Below are positions 9,124-17,520 of a stretch of 64,000 nucleotides of DNA, piece by piece; within the stretch, counting starts at the first letter, position 1; every line of letters starts with the position of its first letter. The stretch is from contig NZ_CP006992.1 in assembly GCF_001542815.1 (NCBI RefSeq), positions 4,593,501 to 4,657,500 of the forward strand, written 5' to 3'. The notes below the pieces were generated by a model. That model was given only the letters and a program-made list of their open reading frames with translations, did not search any database and was not told the DNA's origin. The DNA is from Methylobacterium sp. AMS5. GTDB taxonomy: Bacteria > Pseudomonadota > Alphaproteobacteria > Rhizobiales > Beijerinckiaceae. A program made the translations under genes and the position numbers.

Positions 9124-9576
9124 ATGGCGACCTACACCGCGGATGTGCGCTGGGTGCTGGCCGCGGGCGAGGATTTTTCCGCGGGGCGCTACAGCCGCGG
9201 CCACACCGTGCGGTTCGATGGTGGCGTCGAACTTCCGGGCTCGGCCTCCCCGCACGTCGTCGGCAAGTGGGCGGTGGCGGCGGCGGTCGATCCCGAGGAG
9301 ATGCTGGTGGCGGCCCTCTCCACCTGCCACATGCTGAGCTTCCTCCACGTCGCCCGGCTCGCCGGCTTCGTCGCGCAGGCCTACCGCGATCATGCCGAGG
9401 GCACGATGGCGGAGATCGCCCCCGGCCGGCAGGCGGTGACGCGGGTGGTGCTGCATCCGCGCCTCGAATGGGCCGGCGCGGCGCCCGACGCGGAGCGGCT
9501 CGCCGCGCTCCACCATGAGGCGCACGAGACCTGCTTCATCGCCAACTCGGTGCGGACCGAGGTGACGATCGCCTGA
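9124..9576 (+). CDS. OsmC family peroxiredoxin-like protein
   Basis: This 150-residue OsmC/Ohr-fold protein should reduce organic hydroperoxides using a cysteine pair. The two cysteines sit in LSTCHMLSF (middle) and HETCFIAN (near the C-terminus), the expected spacing for the family. The start at 9124 follows ACAGGAAT; a GTG 21 bases earlier is less likely. It is followed after 68 bases by the GlcG-like gene on the same strand. I cannot separate the OsmC, Ohr and YhfA subgroups by eye, although the PEEMLVAALSTCHM pattern favours the OsmC side. Confidence 0.9.
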   Translation: MATYTADVRWVLAAGEDFSAGRYSRGHTVRFDGGVELPGSASPHVVGKWAVAAAVDPEEMLVAALSTCHMLSFLHVARLAGFVAQAYRDHAEGTMAEIAPGRQAVTRVVLHPRLEWAGAAPDAERLAALHHEAHETCFIANSVRTEVTIA

Positions 9577-9644
9577 GGTGCGCTTGGCGAAACCGGCCCC
9601 GCCGGTGCATGTCCGCGACAACGCGATCCTTCGAGGACATCCGG

Positions 9645-10082
9645 ATGACCGACCTGACGCTCGCCGCCGCCCAGACCCTCGTGGCGACCGCCCTGAAGAC
9701 CGCCCGCGAGAGGAATCTCAAGCCGCTGGCGGTGGTCGTTTACGACGCCCGCGGCGCCCTCAAATGTCTTGCGGCCGAGGACGGCACGTCCCTGCGCCGG
9801 GCGGAAGTGGCCCGTGGCAAGGCCAACGGCGCGCTGGCGCTCGGCCTCGGCTCGCGGGCCATCGCCAAGCGGGCCGAGGAGCAGCCGCATTTCGTGGCCG
9901 CCGTGAGCCACCTCGTCGGCCCGGACGCCCTGGTGCCGGTGCCCGGCGGCGTGCTGATCCGCGATGCCGACGGCCGCCTGCTCGGCGCGGTCGGCGTCTC
10001 CGGCGACACCTCTGACAACGACGAGATCTGCGCGCTCGCCGGCATCGAGGCGGCGGGGTTGAAGGGGGAGACGGGGGCGTGA
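9645..10082 (+). CDS. GlcG/HbpS family (DUF336) heme-binding-like protein
   Basis: This 145-residue protein has the short conserved DUF336 layout: a helical start (LTLAAAQTLVATALKTA), a strand-turn VVVYDARGALKCLAAEDG, a helix with KANGALALG, and a C-terminal GDADGR-like loop followed by GAVGVSGDTSDNDE. Relatives include GlcG from glycolate loci and the Streptomyces heme sensor HbpS; the role of stand-alone copies is poorly known. The start at 9645 follows CGAGGACATCCGG. No glycolate oxidase genes are nearby, so a function in glycolate use is not supported here. Confidence 0.85.
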   Translation: MTDLTLAAAQTLVATALKTARERNLKPLAVVVYDARGALKCLAAEDGTSLRRAEVARGKANGALALGLGSRAIAKRAEEQPHFVAAVSHLVGPDALVPVPGGVLIRDADGRLLGAVGVSGDTSDNDEICALAGIEAAGLKGETGA

Positions 10083-10169
10083 AGCTCGTCGATGTCGCCT
10101 CCGGATGAGCACTGCGGTTCCCCCCTCCCCGGCCAAAGTCGGACGTGCCCGATTTTGGCTACGGCCGAT

Positions 10170-10195
10170 CTGATCCCGGGCAAGCCCGGGATCAG
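10170..10195. repeat. Perfect 26-base palindrome in the gap before oppA
   Basis: CTGATCCCGGGC and GCCCGGGATCAG form a perfect 12-bp stem around AA. It lies 87 bases after the GlcG-like stop codon and 88 bases before the oppA start. It could end transcription of the upstream gene, or it could be a dispersed GC-rich palindrome. There is no T run next to it. Nothing else is evident in the 200-base gap. Confidence 0.6.
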
Positions 10196-10282
10196 GCGGG
10201 GCGAGGGTATCGGGCATGAGCACTCTGGCTTGTCCGTAGGCCGTTCGGCGCCGTGCCCATCGCCGGAGTGTCGGGTAAGCCC

Positions 10283-11881
10283 ATGAGCCTCCCCCGCCGC
10301 ACCCTCCTGCAGAGCGGCGTGGCGCTCGCCGCCGGGCTCGCCCTCCCCGCTCCCGCGCGGGCGGCGCCGCGCGTCTACCGCCGCGGCAACGACGCCGACC
10401 CGGAGACGCTCGATCCGCACAAGACCTCGACGGTGGCCGAGGCGCACATCCTGCGCGACCTGTTCGAGGGGCTGCTGACCTACGACAACCGCGGCACCAT
10501 CATCCCCGGCATGGCCGAGCGTTGGACCGTCTCCGACGACCGCCTGACCTACCGCTTCATCTTGCGCCCCGACGGGCGCTGGTCGAACGGCGATGCGGTC
10601 ACGGCAGACGACTTCCTGTTCTCGCTGCGCCGCATCCTCGATCCGAAGACGGCGGCGAAATACGCCGAGGTGCTGTTCCCGATCCGAGGGGCGGCCGCCG
10701 TCAATGCGGGCGAGCGGCCGCCGGAGACGCTGGGGGTGACGGCCCCCGATCCCCGCACCCTGGAGATCGGGCTCGCCGAGCCGGTGCCCTACCTCCTCGA
10801 ACTCCTGACCCACCAGACCTCGCTGCCGGTCCACCGCCCCTCGCTGGAGCGCTGGGGCGACGCCTTCGCGCGGCCCGGCAACCTCGTCTCGAACGGGCCC
10901 TACGCTCTGGTCGATTGGGTGCCGAACGATCGCATCACCCTGACGAAGAACCCGCATTACCGCGACGCCGCCGCGATCCCGATCGAGCGGATCGACGTCA
11001 TCCCGACCCCTGACCTCGCCGCAGCGGTGCGGCGCTACGCGGCCGGCGAGATCGATTCCCTTTCCGATTTGCCCGCCGACCAGATCGCCTCGCTGAAACA
11101 GCGCTTCGGAACCCAGGTGCAGCTCGGGCCGGGGCTCGGCCTCCTCGCCATCGCCTTCAACCTGCGCAAGAAACCCTTCGACGACGCGCGGGTGCGCCGC
11201 GCCCTCTCGCTCGCCATCGACCGTGAGTTTCTGGCCGAGATCGTGTGGGGACAGACCATGGCCCCGGCCTATTCGTTCTGCCCGCCGGGCCTCGACAACG
11301 CCCTGCCGCCCCCGCTCCTGCCGGGGCGCGAGGACGGGCCGATCGACCGCGAGGAGGAGGCTCTGCGGCTGCTGGCGGGGGCCGGCTACGGGCCGGGCAA
11401 CCCGCTGACGGTCGAGTACCGCTTCAACGTCACCGACAACAACCGCAACACGGCAATCGCGCTGGCCGATGCGTGGCGCGGCATCGGCGTCGTGACCCGC
11501 TTCGTCTCCACCGACGCCAAGACCCACTTCGCCTACCTGCGCGACGGCGGCCGCTTCGACCTCGCCCGGATGTCCTGGGTCGCCGACTATTCCGACCCGC
11601 AGAACTTCCTGTTCCTGCTCCGCACCGGCAATGACGGCTTCAATGCCGGGCGCTGGTCGAACGCACGCTTCGACGGTCTGCTGACGCAAGCCGCCGGGGA
11701 GCGCGACGTGCAGGCCCGCGCGCGGATGCTGTTCGACGCCGAAACCATCGTGCTCGACGAGCTGCCCTGGGTGCCGCTGCTGCATTACCGCTCGAAGGCG
11801 CTCGTCTCGCCGCGGCTGCACGGGATGCACCCGAACATCCGCAACGTCGCCCCCACCCGCTATCTCCGGCTCGATCCATGA
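10283..11881 (+). CDS. Peptide/nickel-type ABC transporter substrate-binding protein (OppA-like, SBP family 5)
   Basis: This 532-residue secreted binding protein should capture oligopeptides or a similar ligand in the periplasm. The N-terminus MSLPRRTLLQSG plus a hydrophobic stretch ending PAPARA suggests a twin-arginine (Tat) signal. Family 5 marks include DPETLDPHKTSTVAEAHILR near the start, the ETLDPH block, ERWTVSDDRLTYRF, and FNLRKKPFDDARVRRALSLA near residue 300. The start at 10283 was chosen because the Tat motif begins there; an ATG 30 bases upstream is in frame. It overlaps oppB by the ATGA at 11878-11881. Confidence 0.93.
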   Translation: MSLPRRTLLQSGVALAAGLALPAPARAAPRVYRRGNDADPETLDPHKTSTVAEAHILRDLFEGLLTYDNRGTIIPGMAERWTVSDDRLTYRFILRPDGRWSNGDAVTADDFLFSLRRILDPKTAAKYAEVLFPIRGAAAVNAGERPPETLGVTAPDPRTLEIGLAEPVPYLLELLTHQTSLPVHRPSLERWGDAFARPGNLVSNGPYALVDWVPNDRITLTKNPHYRDAAAIPIERIDVIPTPDLAAAVRRYAAGEIDSLSDLPADQIASLKQRFGTQVQLGPGLGLLAIAFNLRKKPFDDARVRRALSLAIDREFLAEIVWGQTMAPAYSFCPPGLDNALPPPLLPGREDGPIDREEEALRLLAGAGYGPGNPLTVEYRFNVTDNNRNTAIALADAWRGIGVVTRFVSTDAKTHFAYLRDGGRFDLARMSWVADYSDPQNFLFLLRTGNDGFNAGRWSNARFDGLLTQAAGERDVQARARMLFDAETIVLDELPWVPLLHYRSKALVSPRLHGMHPNIRNVAPTRYLRLDP

Positions 11882-12801
11882 TCCCGCTGATCCTGCGCCG
11901 GATCGCGCAGAGCCTGCCGACGCTGTTTCTCGTGGTGGCGGGCAGCTTCTTCCTGATCAGGCTGGCGCCGGGCGGCCCGTTCGACCTGGAGCGGCCGCTG
12001 CCGCCGGCGGCGATGGAGAACCTGCGCCGGGTCTACGGCCTCGATCAGCCGCTGATCGTGCAATTCGGGCGTTATCTCCTCAGCCTCCTGCGGGGCGATC
12101 TCGGCCCCTCCTTCACCTTTCGCGATCTCACCGTCACCGACCTGTTCGCCCGCGGCCTGCCGGTGTCGGTGACGCTGGGCGGCCTCGCCCTCGTCCTCGC
12201 GCTGGTCCTGGGGCTGGGGCTCGGGAGCCTCGCTTCGTTCAACCGCGGTGGGGCCACCGACCGGCTGGTGGGGCTCGCCGCCTCGCTCGGGCTCGCGGTG
12301 CCGAACTTCGTCACCGCGCCCCTGCTCCAGATCGTGTTCGGCCTCGGCCTCGCTTGGCTCCCTGTCGGCGGCTGGGCGGACGGTGCGCCGCAAAACCTCG
12401 TCCTGCCGGTGCTCACCCTCGCTTTGCCCCACGCGGCCGGCATCGCCCGGCTCACCCGCGCCTCGCTCGGCGAGGTGCTGATCCAGCCGCATATCCGCAC
12501 GCAGCGCGCCATGGGCCTGTCGCGCGCCCGCATCGCCCGCCACGCGCTGCGCGGGGCGCTGCTCCCCGTGGTCGCGACGCTCGGGCCGCTGGCGGCGGGG
12601 CTGATGACCGGCTCGGTGGTGGTCGAGACCATCTTCGGCCTGCCCGGCATCGGCCGCTACTTCGTCGAGGGGGCGCTCAACCGCGACTACACCCTGGTGA
12701 TGGGCACGGTGATTCTGGTGGCGGTGATGGTGATCGTCTTCAACCTGATCGCCGACCTCATCGCCGCCGCCCTCGATCCGCGCGTGAGGCTGTCGGCATG
12801 A
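11878..12801 (+). CDS. ABC transporter permease, OppB-like
   Basis: This 307-residue inner-membrane permease has six predicted segments. The first leads into the periplasmic region with LAPGGPFDLERPLPP, typical of OppB/DppB. The cytoplasmic EAA-type loop that contacts the ATPase is visible as RTQRAMGLSRARIARHALRGA. GLPGIGRYFVEGALNRDY, near the C-terminus, is another family hallmark. It is translationally coupled to oppA upstream and to oppC downstream through ATGA overlaps. Confidence 0.94.
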   Translation: MIPLILRRIAQSLPTLFLVVAGSFFLIRLAPGGPFDLERPLPPAAMENLRRVYGLDQPLIVQFGRYLLSLLRGDLGPSFTFRDLTVTDLFARGLPVSVTLGGLALVLALVLGLGLGSLASFNRGGATDRLVGLAASLGLAVPNFVTAPLLQIVFGLGLAWLPVGGWADGAPQNLVLPVLTLALPHAAGIARLTRASLGEVLIQPHIRTQRAMGLSRARIARHALRGALLPVVATLGPLAAGLMTGSVVVETIFGLPGIGRYFVEGALNRDYTLVMGTVILVAVMVIVFNLIADLIAAALDPRVRLSA

Positions 12802-13892
12802 GCCCCGCGCTCGTTCGCCGTCTCGCCCGCGACCGCCCGGCGCTTGTGGCCCTTGCGAGCCTCGTGCTGATCGCCCTGGCCTGCTTCGTCGGCCCGCAAC
12901 TCACCGGCCACCCGCCCGAGCGGATCTATCCGGATTTCGTCCGGGTCGCGCCGAGCCTTGCCGCGCATCCGCGGCCCGACGCGGTGCGGCCGGCCCTCAC
13001 GCGCCTCGCCTTCCGGATGCGGCTGACGCTGGAAGACGTGGCGCAGGACGGCGACCGGGTGCGGCTGACCCTGACGGCGCCAAAACCCATCGACGCGCGC
13101 TCCTTGCGCCTGCTGCCCCGCTCCGGCCTGTTCGGCGAGGCTCGGGTGCTGGAGCGGTCGGCGGATGGACGCCGGCTCGCGGTCGAGGCGCCGATCCGAA
13201 AGCTGTATTTCGTCCTCGGCACCGATGCGCTCGGGCGCGACCTTCTCACCCGCTGCCTCGCGGCAGGGCAGGTCTCCCTGCTGATCGGGCTGACCGCGGC
13301 GCTCGCCGCCCTGCTGATCGGCGTCGCCTACGGCGCGGTCTCCGGCATGGCCGGGGGCACGGTCGATGCGCTGATGATGCGCCTCCTCGACATCCTCTAC
13401 GCCCTGCCCTTCGTCTTCTTCGTCATCATGCTGCTGGTGTTCTTCCGCGCCGGCCTGTGGCTGGTGCTGGTGGCGGTGGCCGCGGTCGAGTGGCTCGACA
13501 TGGCCCGCATCGTCCGCACCCAGACGCTGAGCCTGAAGGACCGCGACTTCGTCCGCGCGGCCTCGGCCCTCGGGGTGGGCACGGGCACGATCCTCGTCCG
13601 CCACATCGTGCCGAACACGCTCGGGTCGATCATCGCGGCAGCGACCCTGCTGGTGCCGCGGGTGATCCTCTTGGAAAGCTTCCTGTCGTTCCTCGGTCTC
13701 GGCGTGCAGGAGCCCGACACCTCCTGGGGCGTGCTGATCGCGGAAGGCGCCCGCGCCCTCGAATCCGCGCCGTGGATGCTTGCCGCGCCCGCTTGCTTCC
13801 TCGTCGTCACCCTGGTGGCGCTGAACCGGCTCGGCGACGGCCTCGGCGAGGCGCTCGACCCGCGGTTTCAGCGCGCTTCGGCCGGCAGGTAG
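12798..13892 (+). CDS. ABC transporter permease, OppC-like, with enlarged periplasmic insert
   Basis: This 364-residue partner permease has one N-terminal membrane segment (residues about 14-33). About 110 residues without membrane character follow, before the block VLGTDALGRDLLTR that marks the start of the transport domain in OppC/DppC proteins. The EAA loop is VRAASALGVGTGTILVRHIVPN and the end carries SFLGLGVQEPDTSWG. The start at 12798 overlaps the oppB stop. No oppD or oppF ATPase gene follows; the next gene is on the other strand and overlaps this one by 25 bases. Confidence 0.92.
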   Translation: MSPALVRRLARDRPALVALASLVLIALACFVGPQLTGHPPERIYPDFVRVAPSLAAHPRPDAVRPALTRLAFRMRLTLEDVAQDGDRVRLTLTAPKPIDARSLRLLPRSGLFGEARVLERSADGRRLAVEAPIRKLYFVLGTDALGRDLLTRCLAAGQVSLLIGLTAALAALLIGVAYGAVSGMAGGTVDALMMRLLDILYALPFVFFVIMLLVFFRAGLWLVLVAVAAVEWLDMARIVRTQTLSLKDRDFVRAASALGVGTGTILVRHIVPNTLGSIIAAATLLVPRVILLESFLSFLGLGVQEPDTSWGVLIAEGARALESAPWMLAAPACFLVVTLVALNRLGDGLGEALDPRFQRASAGR

Positions 13893-14158
13893 CCCTGGTA
13901 GACGATGCGCACCGTGCGCCGCTCGCCGGGCATCTCCGAGACGGGAATGGCCTTGGATCCGCGCAAGACGGGGGCGGGCTCGATCGGGCCGGGCTCCGAG
14001 GCAGCCGGGGCGGGCGACGCCTTGGGGCGCAGCGCCCAGCGCTCGGCTCCGCCGGCGCTCGCCAGCGTGGAGACCGCGAGGACGGCCCCCATGGAGGCCA
14101 GCCCGGCGGCGAGCGGCGGAAGCAGGGATCTGACGGAAAGGTGCGCGAAAAAAGTCAT
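13868..14158 (-). CDS. Small membrane-anchored protein of unknown function
   Basis: The 96-residue protein has one hydrophobic segment near the N-terminus (about residues 10-30, LLPPLAAGLASMGAVLAV), which is a signal anchor or signal peptide. A Pro/Ala-rich stretch follows, then a short C-terminal block SEMPGERRTVRIVYQGYLP. I do not recognise the family. The start at 14158 is the ATG next to the hydrophobic segment. The gene is antisense to the last 25 bases of oppC and divergent from the MFS gene at 14290 across 131 bases. Confidence 0.65.
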   Translation of the reverse strand: MTFFAHLSVRSLLPPLAAGLASMGAVLAVSTLASAGGAERWALRPKASPAPAASEPGPIEPAPVLRGSKAIPVSEMPGERRTVRIVYQGYLPAEAR

Positions 14159-14289
14159 GGCGGGTGGCCCGGCGAATGGGGCCATTCCGCAACCTGAAGC
14201 GTTTCCGAACGCCAATATGCCCGGCCCTCGGTCCGCCGCCGGGCGGGACTTGCGAACACATTTGCCGAGTCAGGGTAAACGGAGGGGCA

Positions 14290-15768
14290 ATGACGAGCCG
14301 AGCGGAAGGTCAGGCCGGGGCCGCGGCGCCCGAGCGCGTCGCCACCGGCACGATCGTCGACACCGATATTGCCGCCCGGCTCGACCGCCTGCCCTTCGGC
14401 CGCTTCCACACCCTCGTCATCGTCGCGCTCGGCATCACCTGGGTGCTCGACGGGCTCGAGGTGACCTTGGCCGGCGCCCTCGTCGGGGCGCTGCGCAAGG
14501 CGCCGATGTCCTTCACGGAGTTCGATGTCGGCTTGGCGGCCAGCTCCTACCTCGTCGGCGCGGTCGTCGGCGCCGTCGGCTTCGGCTGGCTCACCGACCG
14601 GATCGGACGCAAGAAGCTGTTCTTCATCACGTTGGCGCTTTACCTCGTGGCGACCGCGGCCACGGGCCTGTCGTGGAATATCTGGAGCTTCTGCCTGTTC
14701 CGCTTCCTGACGGGGGCCGGCATCGGCGGCGAGTACACCGCGATCAACTCGACCATCCAGGAGCTGATCCCGGCCCGCGTGCGCGGCTGGACCGACCTCG
14801 TCATCAACGGCTCGTTCTGGATCGGCGCGGCGCTCGGCTCCTTCCTCTCGATCGCGCTCCTGCGCCCCGAATGGATCGACCCGGCCTATGGCTGGCGCAT
14901 CGCCTTCTTCGTCGGCGGCGGCATCGGCCTCGTCATCCTGCTCCTGCGCACCTGGATCCCCGAAAGCCCGCGCTGGCTCGTCACCCATGGCTACGCCGCG
15001 GAGGCCGACCGGGTGGTGACCGGCATCGAGAAGCGCTTCACGGATGACGGCATCACCCTGCCCCCGCCGGATGCGTCGCGCCGGCTGAAGCTCAAGGTCC
15101 GCAGCCACACCCCGCTCTCGGAGGTCGCCAACGCCCTGTTCGTCACGAACCGGCGCCAGACCATGGTCGGCCTCGCGCTGATGATCGCCCAGGCCTTCTT
15201 CTACAACGCGTTGTTCTTCACCTACGCGCTGGTGCTCGAGCGCTTCTACAACGTGCCCGGCGGCGATGTCGGCTGGTATCTCCTGCCCTTCGCGCTCGGC
15301 TCCTTCCTCGGCCCGCTGCTGCTCGGCCGGCTGTTCGACACGGTGGGTCGGCGGCCGATGATCGCCTTCACCTACGGCATCTCGGCGGTGTTGCTCGTCG
15401 TGGTCGGCCTCGTCTTCCGCGCCGACATGCTCGGCCCCTGGGGCCAGACCGCGGCCTGGATGGCCGTGTTCTTCTTCGCCTCCGCCGCGGCGAGCTCCGC
15501 CTACCTCACGGTGGCCGAGACCTTCCCGCTGGAGATCCGCGCGCTGGCGATCGCCGCCTTCTACGCCCTCGGCACCGGCATCGGCGGCGTCTCGGGGCCG
15601 CTCCTGTTCGGCGCGCTGGTGGAGACGGGCTCGCGCGACCTCGTGCTGGTCGGCTACTTCATCGGCGCGGCCCTGATGGCGGTGGCTGCCATCGTCGGCT
15701 GGATCTGGGGCACGGCGGCCGAGGGCAAGTCGCTGGAAGACGTGTCGAAGCCGCTGGCTTCGGCGTAA
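14290..15768 (+). CDS. MFS transporter of the sugar/metabolite:H+ symporter type
   Basis: The 492-residue protein has 12 predicted segments. The A-motif GWLTDRIGRKKLF sits in the loop after segment 2 and its repeat GRLFDTVGRRPM in the second half. IPESPRWLV before the central loop and ETFPLEIRALAIAAFYALG late in the protein are hallmarks of the sugar porter / metabolite symporter group. The N-terminus carries about 40 soluble residues. The start at 14290 follows GGAGGGGCA. The substrate could be a sugar or an aromatic or carboxylic acid; there is no neighbouring catabolic gene to decide. Confidence 0.88.
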   Translation: MTSRAEGQAGAAAPERVATGTIVDTDIAARLDRLPFGRFHTLVIVALGITWVLDGLEVTLAGALVGALRKAPMSFTEFDVGLAASSYLVGAVVGAVGFGWLTDRIGRKKLFFITLALYLVATAATGLSWNIWSFCLFRFLTGAGIGGEYTAINSTIQELIPARVRGWTDLVINGSFWIGAALGSFLSIALLRPEWIDPAYGWRIAFFVGGGIGLVILLLRTWIPESPRWLVTHGYAAEADRVVTGIEKRFTDDGITLPPPDASRRLKLKVRSHTPLSEVANALFVTNRRQTMVGLALMIAQAFFYNALFFTYALVLERFYNVPGGDVGWYLLPFALGSFLGPLLLGRLFDTVGRRPMIAFTYGISAVLLVVVGLVFRADMLGPWGQTAAWMAVFFFASAAASSAYLTVAETFPLEIRALAIAAFYALGTGIGGVSGPLLFGALVETGSRDLVLVGYFIGAALMAVAAIVGWIWGTAAEGKSLEDVSKPLASA

Positions 15769-15813
15769 GGGGACAATGGGCCGGTCGATCCCGCGTACCT
15801 CTCGTCCCGCTTG

Positions 15814-15839
15814 CCCTCGTCCCGCTTGCGGGGAGAGGG
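15814..15839. terminator. Bidirectional hairpin between convergent genes
   Basis: CCCTCGTCCCGC and GCGGGGAGAGGG pair around TT with one mismatch and one G-T pair. It lies between the MFS stop (15768) and the end of the opposite-strand gene at 15891. The same motif recurs at 19295-19322, so it is also a dispersed element. There is no clear T run. Confidence 0.5.
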
Positions 15840-15890
15840 GGAGCGTGCCGGTTTACGAACCGATCGACCGCGACGGGCGAGCCTTGAGTC

Positions 15891-16451
15891 TCAGGTCGGC
15901 CCGGAGCGCGACGCCGAACCCTTTCCACGCAGCCAGATCGCCGAGGCCACCGCCAGGGCGTCGAGCGGGAGGGTGACGGCGCCCTGGCGCTTGCCCCACA
16001 ATTCCAGACCGCCGAAGCCGACGCGGCGGATCTCCAGCCACGCACCGAACGGGAACACCGTCTGGTTGCCCTCGCCGGGGCCGAAGCACTCCTCGAAGGC
16101 CAGCGGATCGACCATGATCGCGTCGTACTTGGCGAGGTGGCTGGCGATCGCGACCTTCGAGCGGAACGGGCCGCGGTCGCGGCGGAACGAGGCGAAGCAG
16201 GGCTCGAACTCGGTGAGCGTCACCCAGAGCTTGCCGCCGATGCGCAGGTAGGGCGGGTTCGGACCCTCGGCGCCGAAATTTTCCGGCCCCCAGCCCGCTT
16301 CGCTCGTCAGGGATTCGGCGAGCGTCACCGGCTCGGCCGTTGGGGCCGCGGGCGGCCGGTCGTCCAGGCCACCCGCGGGGTCGGCGGTCACGCCGGCCTC
16401 GACCAGGCCGCCAGGGTTCGAGCCGCTCTCGGTCACGCCACCGTGGATCAT
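15891..16451 (-). CDS. Conserved-looking protein of unknown function
   Basis: I do not recognise this 186-residue protein. The first 60 residues are Gly/Ala/Pro-rich and probably disordered. A compact region follows with PYLRIGGKLWVTLTEFEPC, RGPFRSKVAIASHLAKYDAIMV, FEECFGPGEGNQTVFPFGAWLEI and GLELWGKRQGAVTLPLDALA. There are two cysteines and no membrane segment or signal peptide. The ATG at 16451 has GAGGACG upstream. It lies 139 bases downstream of trcR on the same strand; an association with the cell-cycle regulator is possible but unproven. Confidence 0.7.
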   Translation of the reverse strand: MIHGGVTESGSNPGGLVEAGVTADPAGGLDDRPPAAPTAEPVTLAESLTSEAGWGPENFGAEGPNPPYLRIGGKLWVTLTEFEPCFASFRRDRGPFRSKVAIASHLAKYDAIMVDPLAFEECFGPGEGNQTVFPFGAWLEIRRVGFGGLELWGKRQGAVTLPLDALAVASAIWLRGKGSASRSGPT

Positions 16452-16590
16452 GCCACGTCCTCGCGCCTGCCGCCGCTCCGTGGGAGCGGCCGGCCAGCAT
16501 TATTCCGCATCTGTTGCGGGCGAGCGAGAAGTTTCTTTCACGAATGGATCTGCGCGTATGACGCAGGCCCCCAGCCGAAGAGCGAAACGA

Positions 16591-17289
16591 TCACGCTTCG
16601 TCGTCGTCCTCGTCGATCCGGCTCATGCCCTTGAGCTTGGCGAAGACCGCATCGGCGTTGAGATCTTCTTCCTCTTCCTCCCGCTCCGCGGCGGCCGGGG
16701 CGGTCGAGACCTCGGTCGGCAGGAGCTTGGCGCCGCCGTCGGTCGGCAACACGGCGGGGCGGTCCTTGGCGGCGCGCTGCACCTCGAAATCGAGGTCGAT
16801 CTGCGAGCACAGGCCGAGCGTCACCGGGTCCATCGGCTGGAGCGAGGCCGAGTTCCAGTGGGTCCGCTCGCGGATCTGCTGGATCGTCGCCTTGGTGGTG
16901 CCCACCAGCCGGATGACCTGCGCGTCCTTCAGCTCCGGGTGGTTGCGGATCAGCCAGAGGATGGCGTTCGGCCGGTCCTGACGACGCGACAGCGGGGTAT
17001 AGCGCGGGCCCTTGGTGGTGCGCTTGACCTCGGGCAGCTTCACCTTCGAAACCGCGACCTTGAGCCGGTAGTTGGGCGCTTTCTGCGCCTTCTCGATCTC
17101 GTCGCGGGTGAGCTGGCCGGTGGTGATCGGGTCGAGGCCCTTGATGCCGGCGGCGACTTCACCGTCGGCGATGCCCTTCACCTCGAGCGGGTGCAGCTTG
17201 CAGAAATCGGCGATCTGCTCGAAGGCGAGCGAGGTGTTCTCGACGAGCCACACGGCGGTCGCCTTGGGCATCAGCGGACCTTGGGACAT
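16591..17289 (-). CDS. trcR: Cell-cycle transcriptional regulator TrcR (DUF1013)
   Basis: This 232-residue protein matches the alphaproteobacterial DUF1013 family, named TrcR from work in Caulobacter, where it binds promoters with RNA polymerase. Conserved blocks run through it: MPKATAVWLVENTSL, FCKLHPLEVKGIADGEV, DPITTGQLTRDEI, RYTPLSRRQDRPNAI, NHPELKDAQVIRLVGTTKATI (helix-turn-helix-like), RTHWN, and PVTLGLCSQIDLD. The tail is acidic (EREEEEEDL). The start at 17289 has GGAGCTTTGTCCG upstream. Some older annotations of the family say only 'DUF1013'. It is expressed alone or with the unknown gene at 15891. Confidence 0.93.
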   Translation of the reverse strand: MSQGPLMPKATAVWLVENTSLAFEQIADFCKLHPLEVKGIADGEVAAGIKGLDPITTGQLTRDEIEKAQKAPNYRLKVAVSKVKLPEVKRTTKGPRYTPLSRRQDRPNAILWLIRNHPELKDAQVIRLVGTTKATIQQIRERTHWNSASLQPMDPVTLGLCSQIDLDFEVQRAAKDRPAVLPTDGGAKLLPTEVSTAPAAAEREEEEEDLNADAVFAKLKGMSRIDEDDDEA

Positions 17290-17442
17290 CGGACAAAGCT
17301 CCAGACGGTCAGAGTGCGCGGCAGGGAAACGGGCGGGATGCCGGAATGGCTTCCCCGCGGCCTCCGGCCCGGTCAGGCCCGAAGGATCCCATGTCGCGAT
17401 GAATGAGGGGATCGCCTCTTATACAGGCGGGACCGGCCGTTG

Positions 17443-17474
17443 CGCAATTGCGTTGAGAGCCGTCGCGCGACGGC
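17443..17474. terminator. Palindromes downstream of the LysR gene
   Basis: CGCAATTGCG (17443-17452) and the 16-base palindrome GCCGTCGCGCGACGGC (17459-17474) lie in the 231-base gap between the end of the LysR gene (17521) and the start of trcR (17289). The second could end LysR transcription. Either could instead belong to the trcR promoter. No other feature is seen in this gap. Confidence 0.35.
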
Positions 17475-17520
17475 GCGCGAGGGCTCCGCGATGCGAAGGG
17501 CGCCGCGCCGGGCGAGCGTT

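Noticed and set aside
9740..11830. Long open frame on the minus strand opposite oppA (696 codons)
   Set aside because: Antisense to a well-supported binding protein; no recognisable motif and biased composition.
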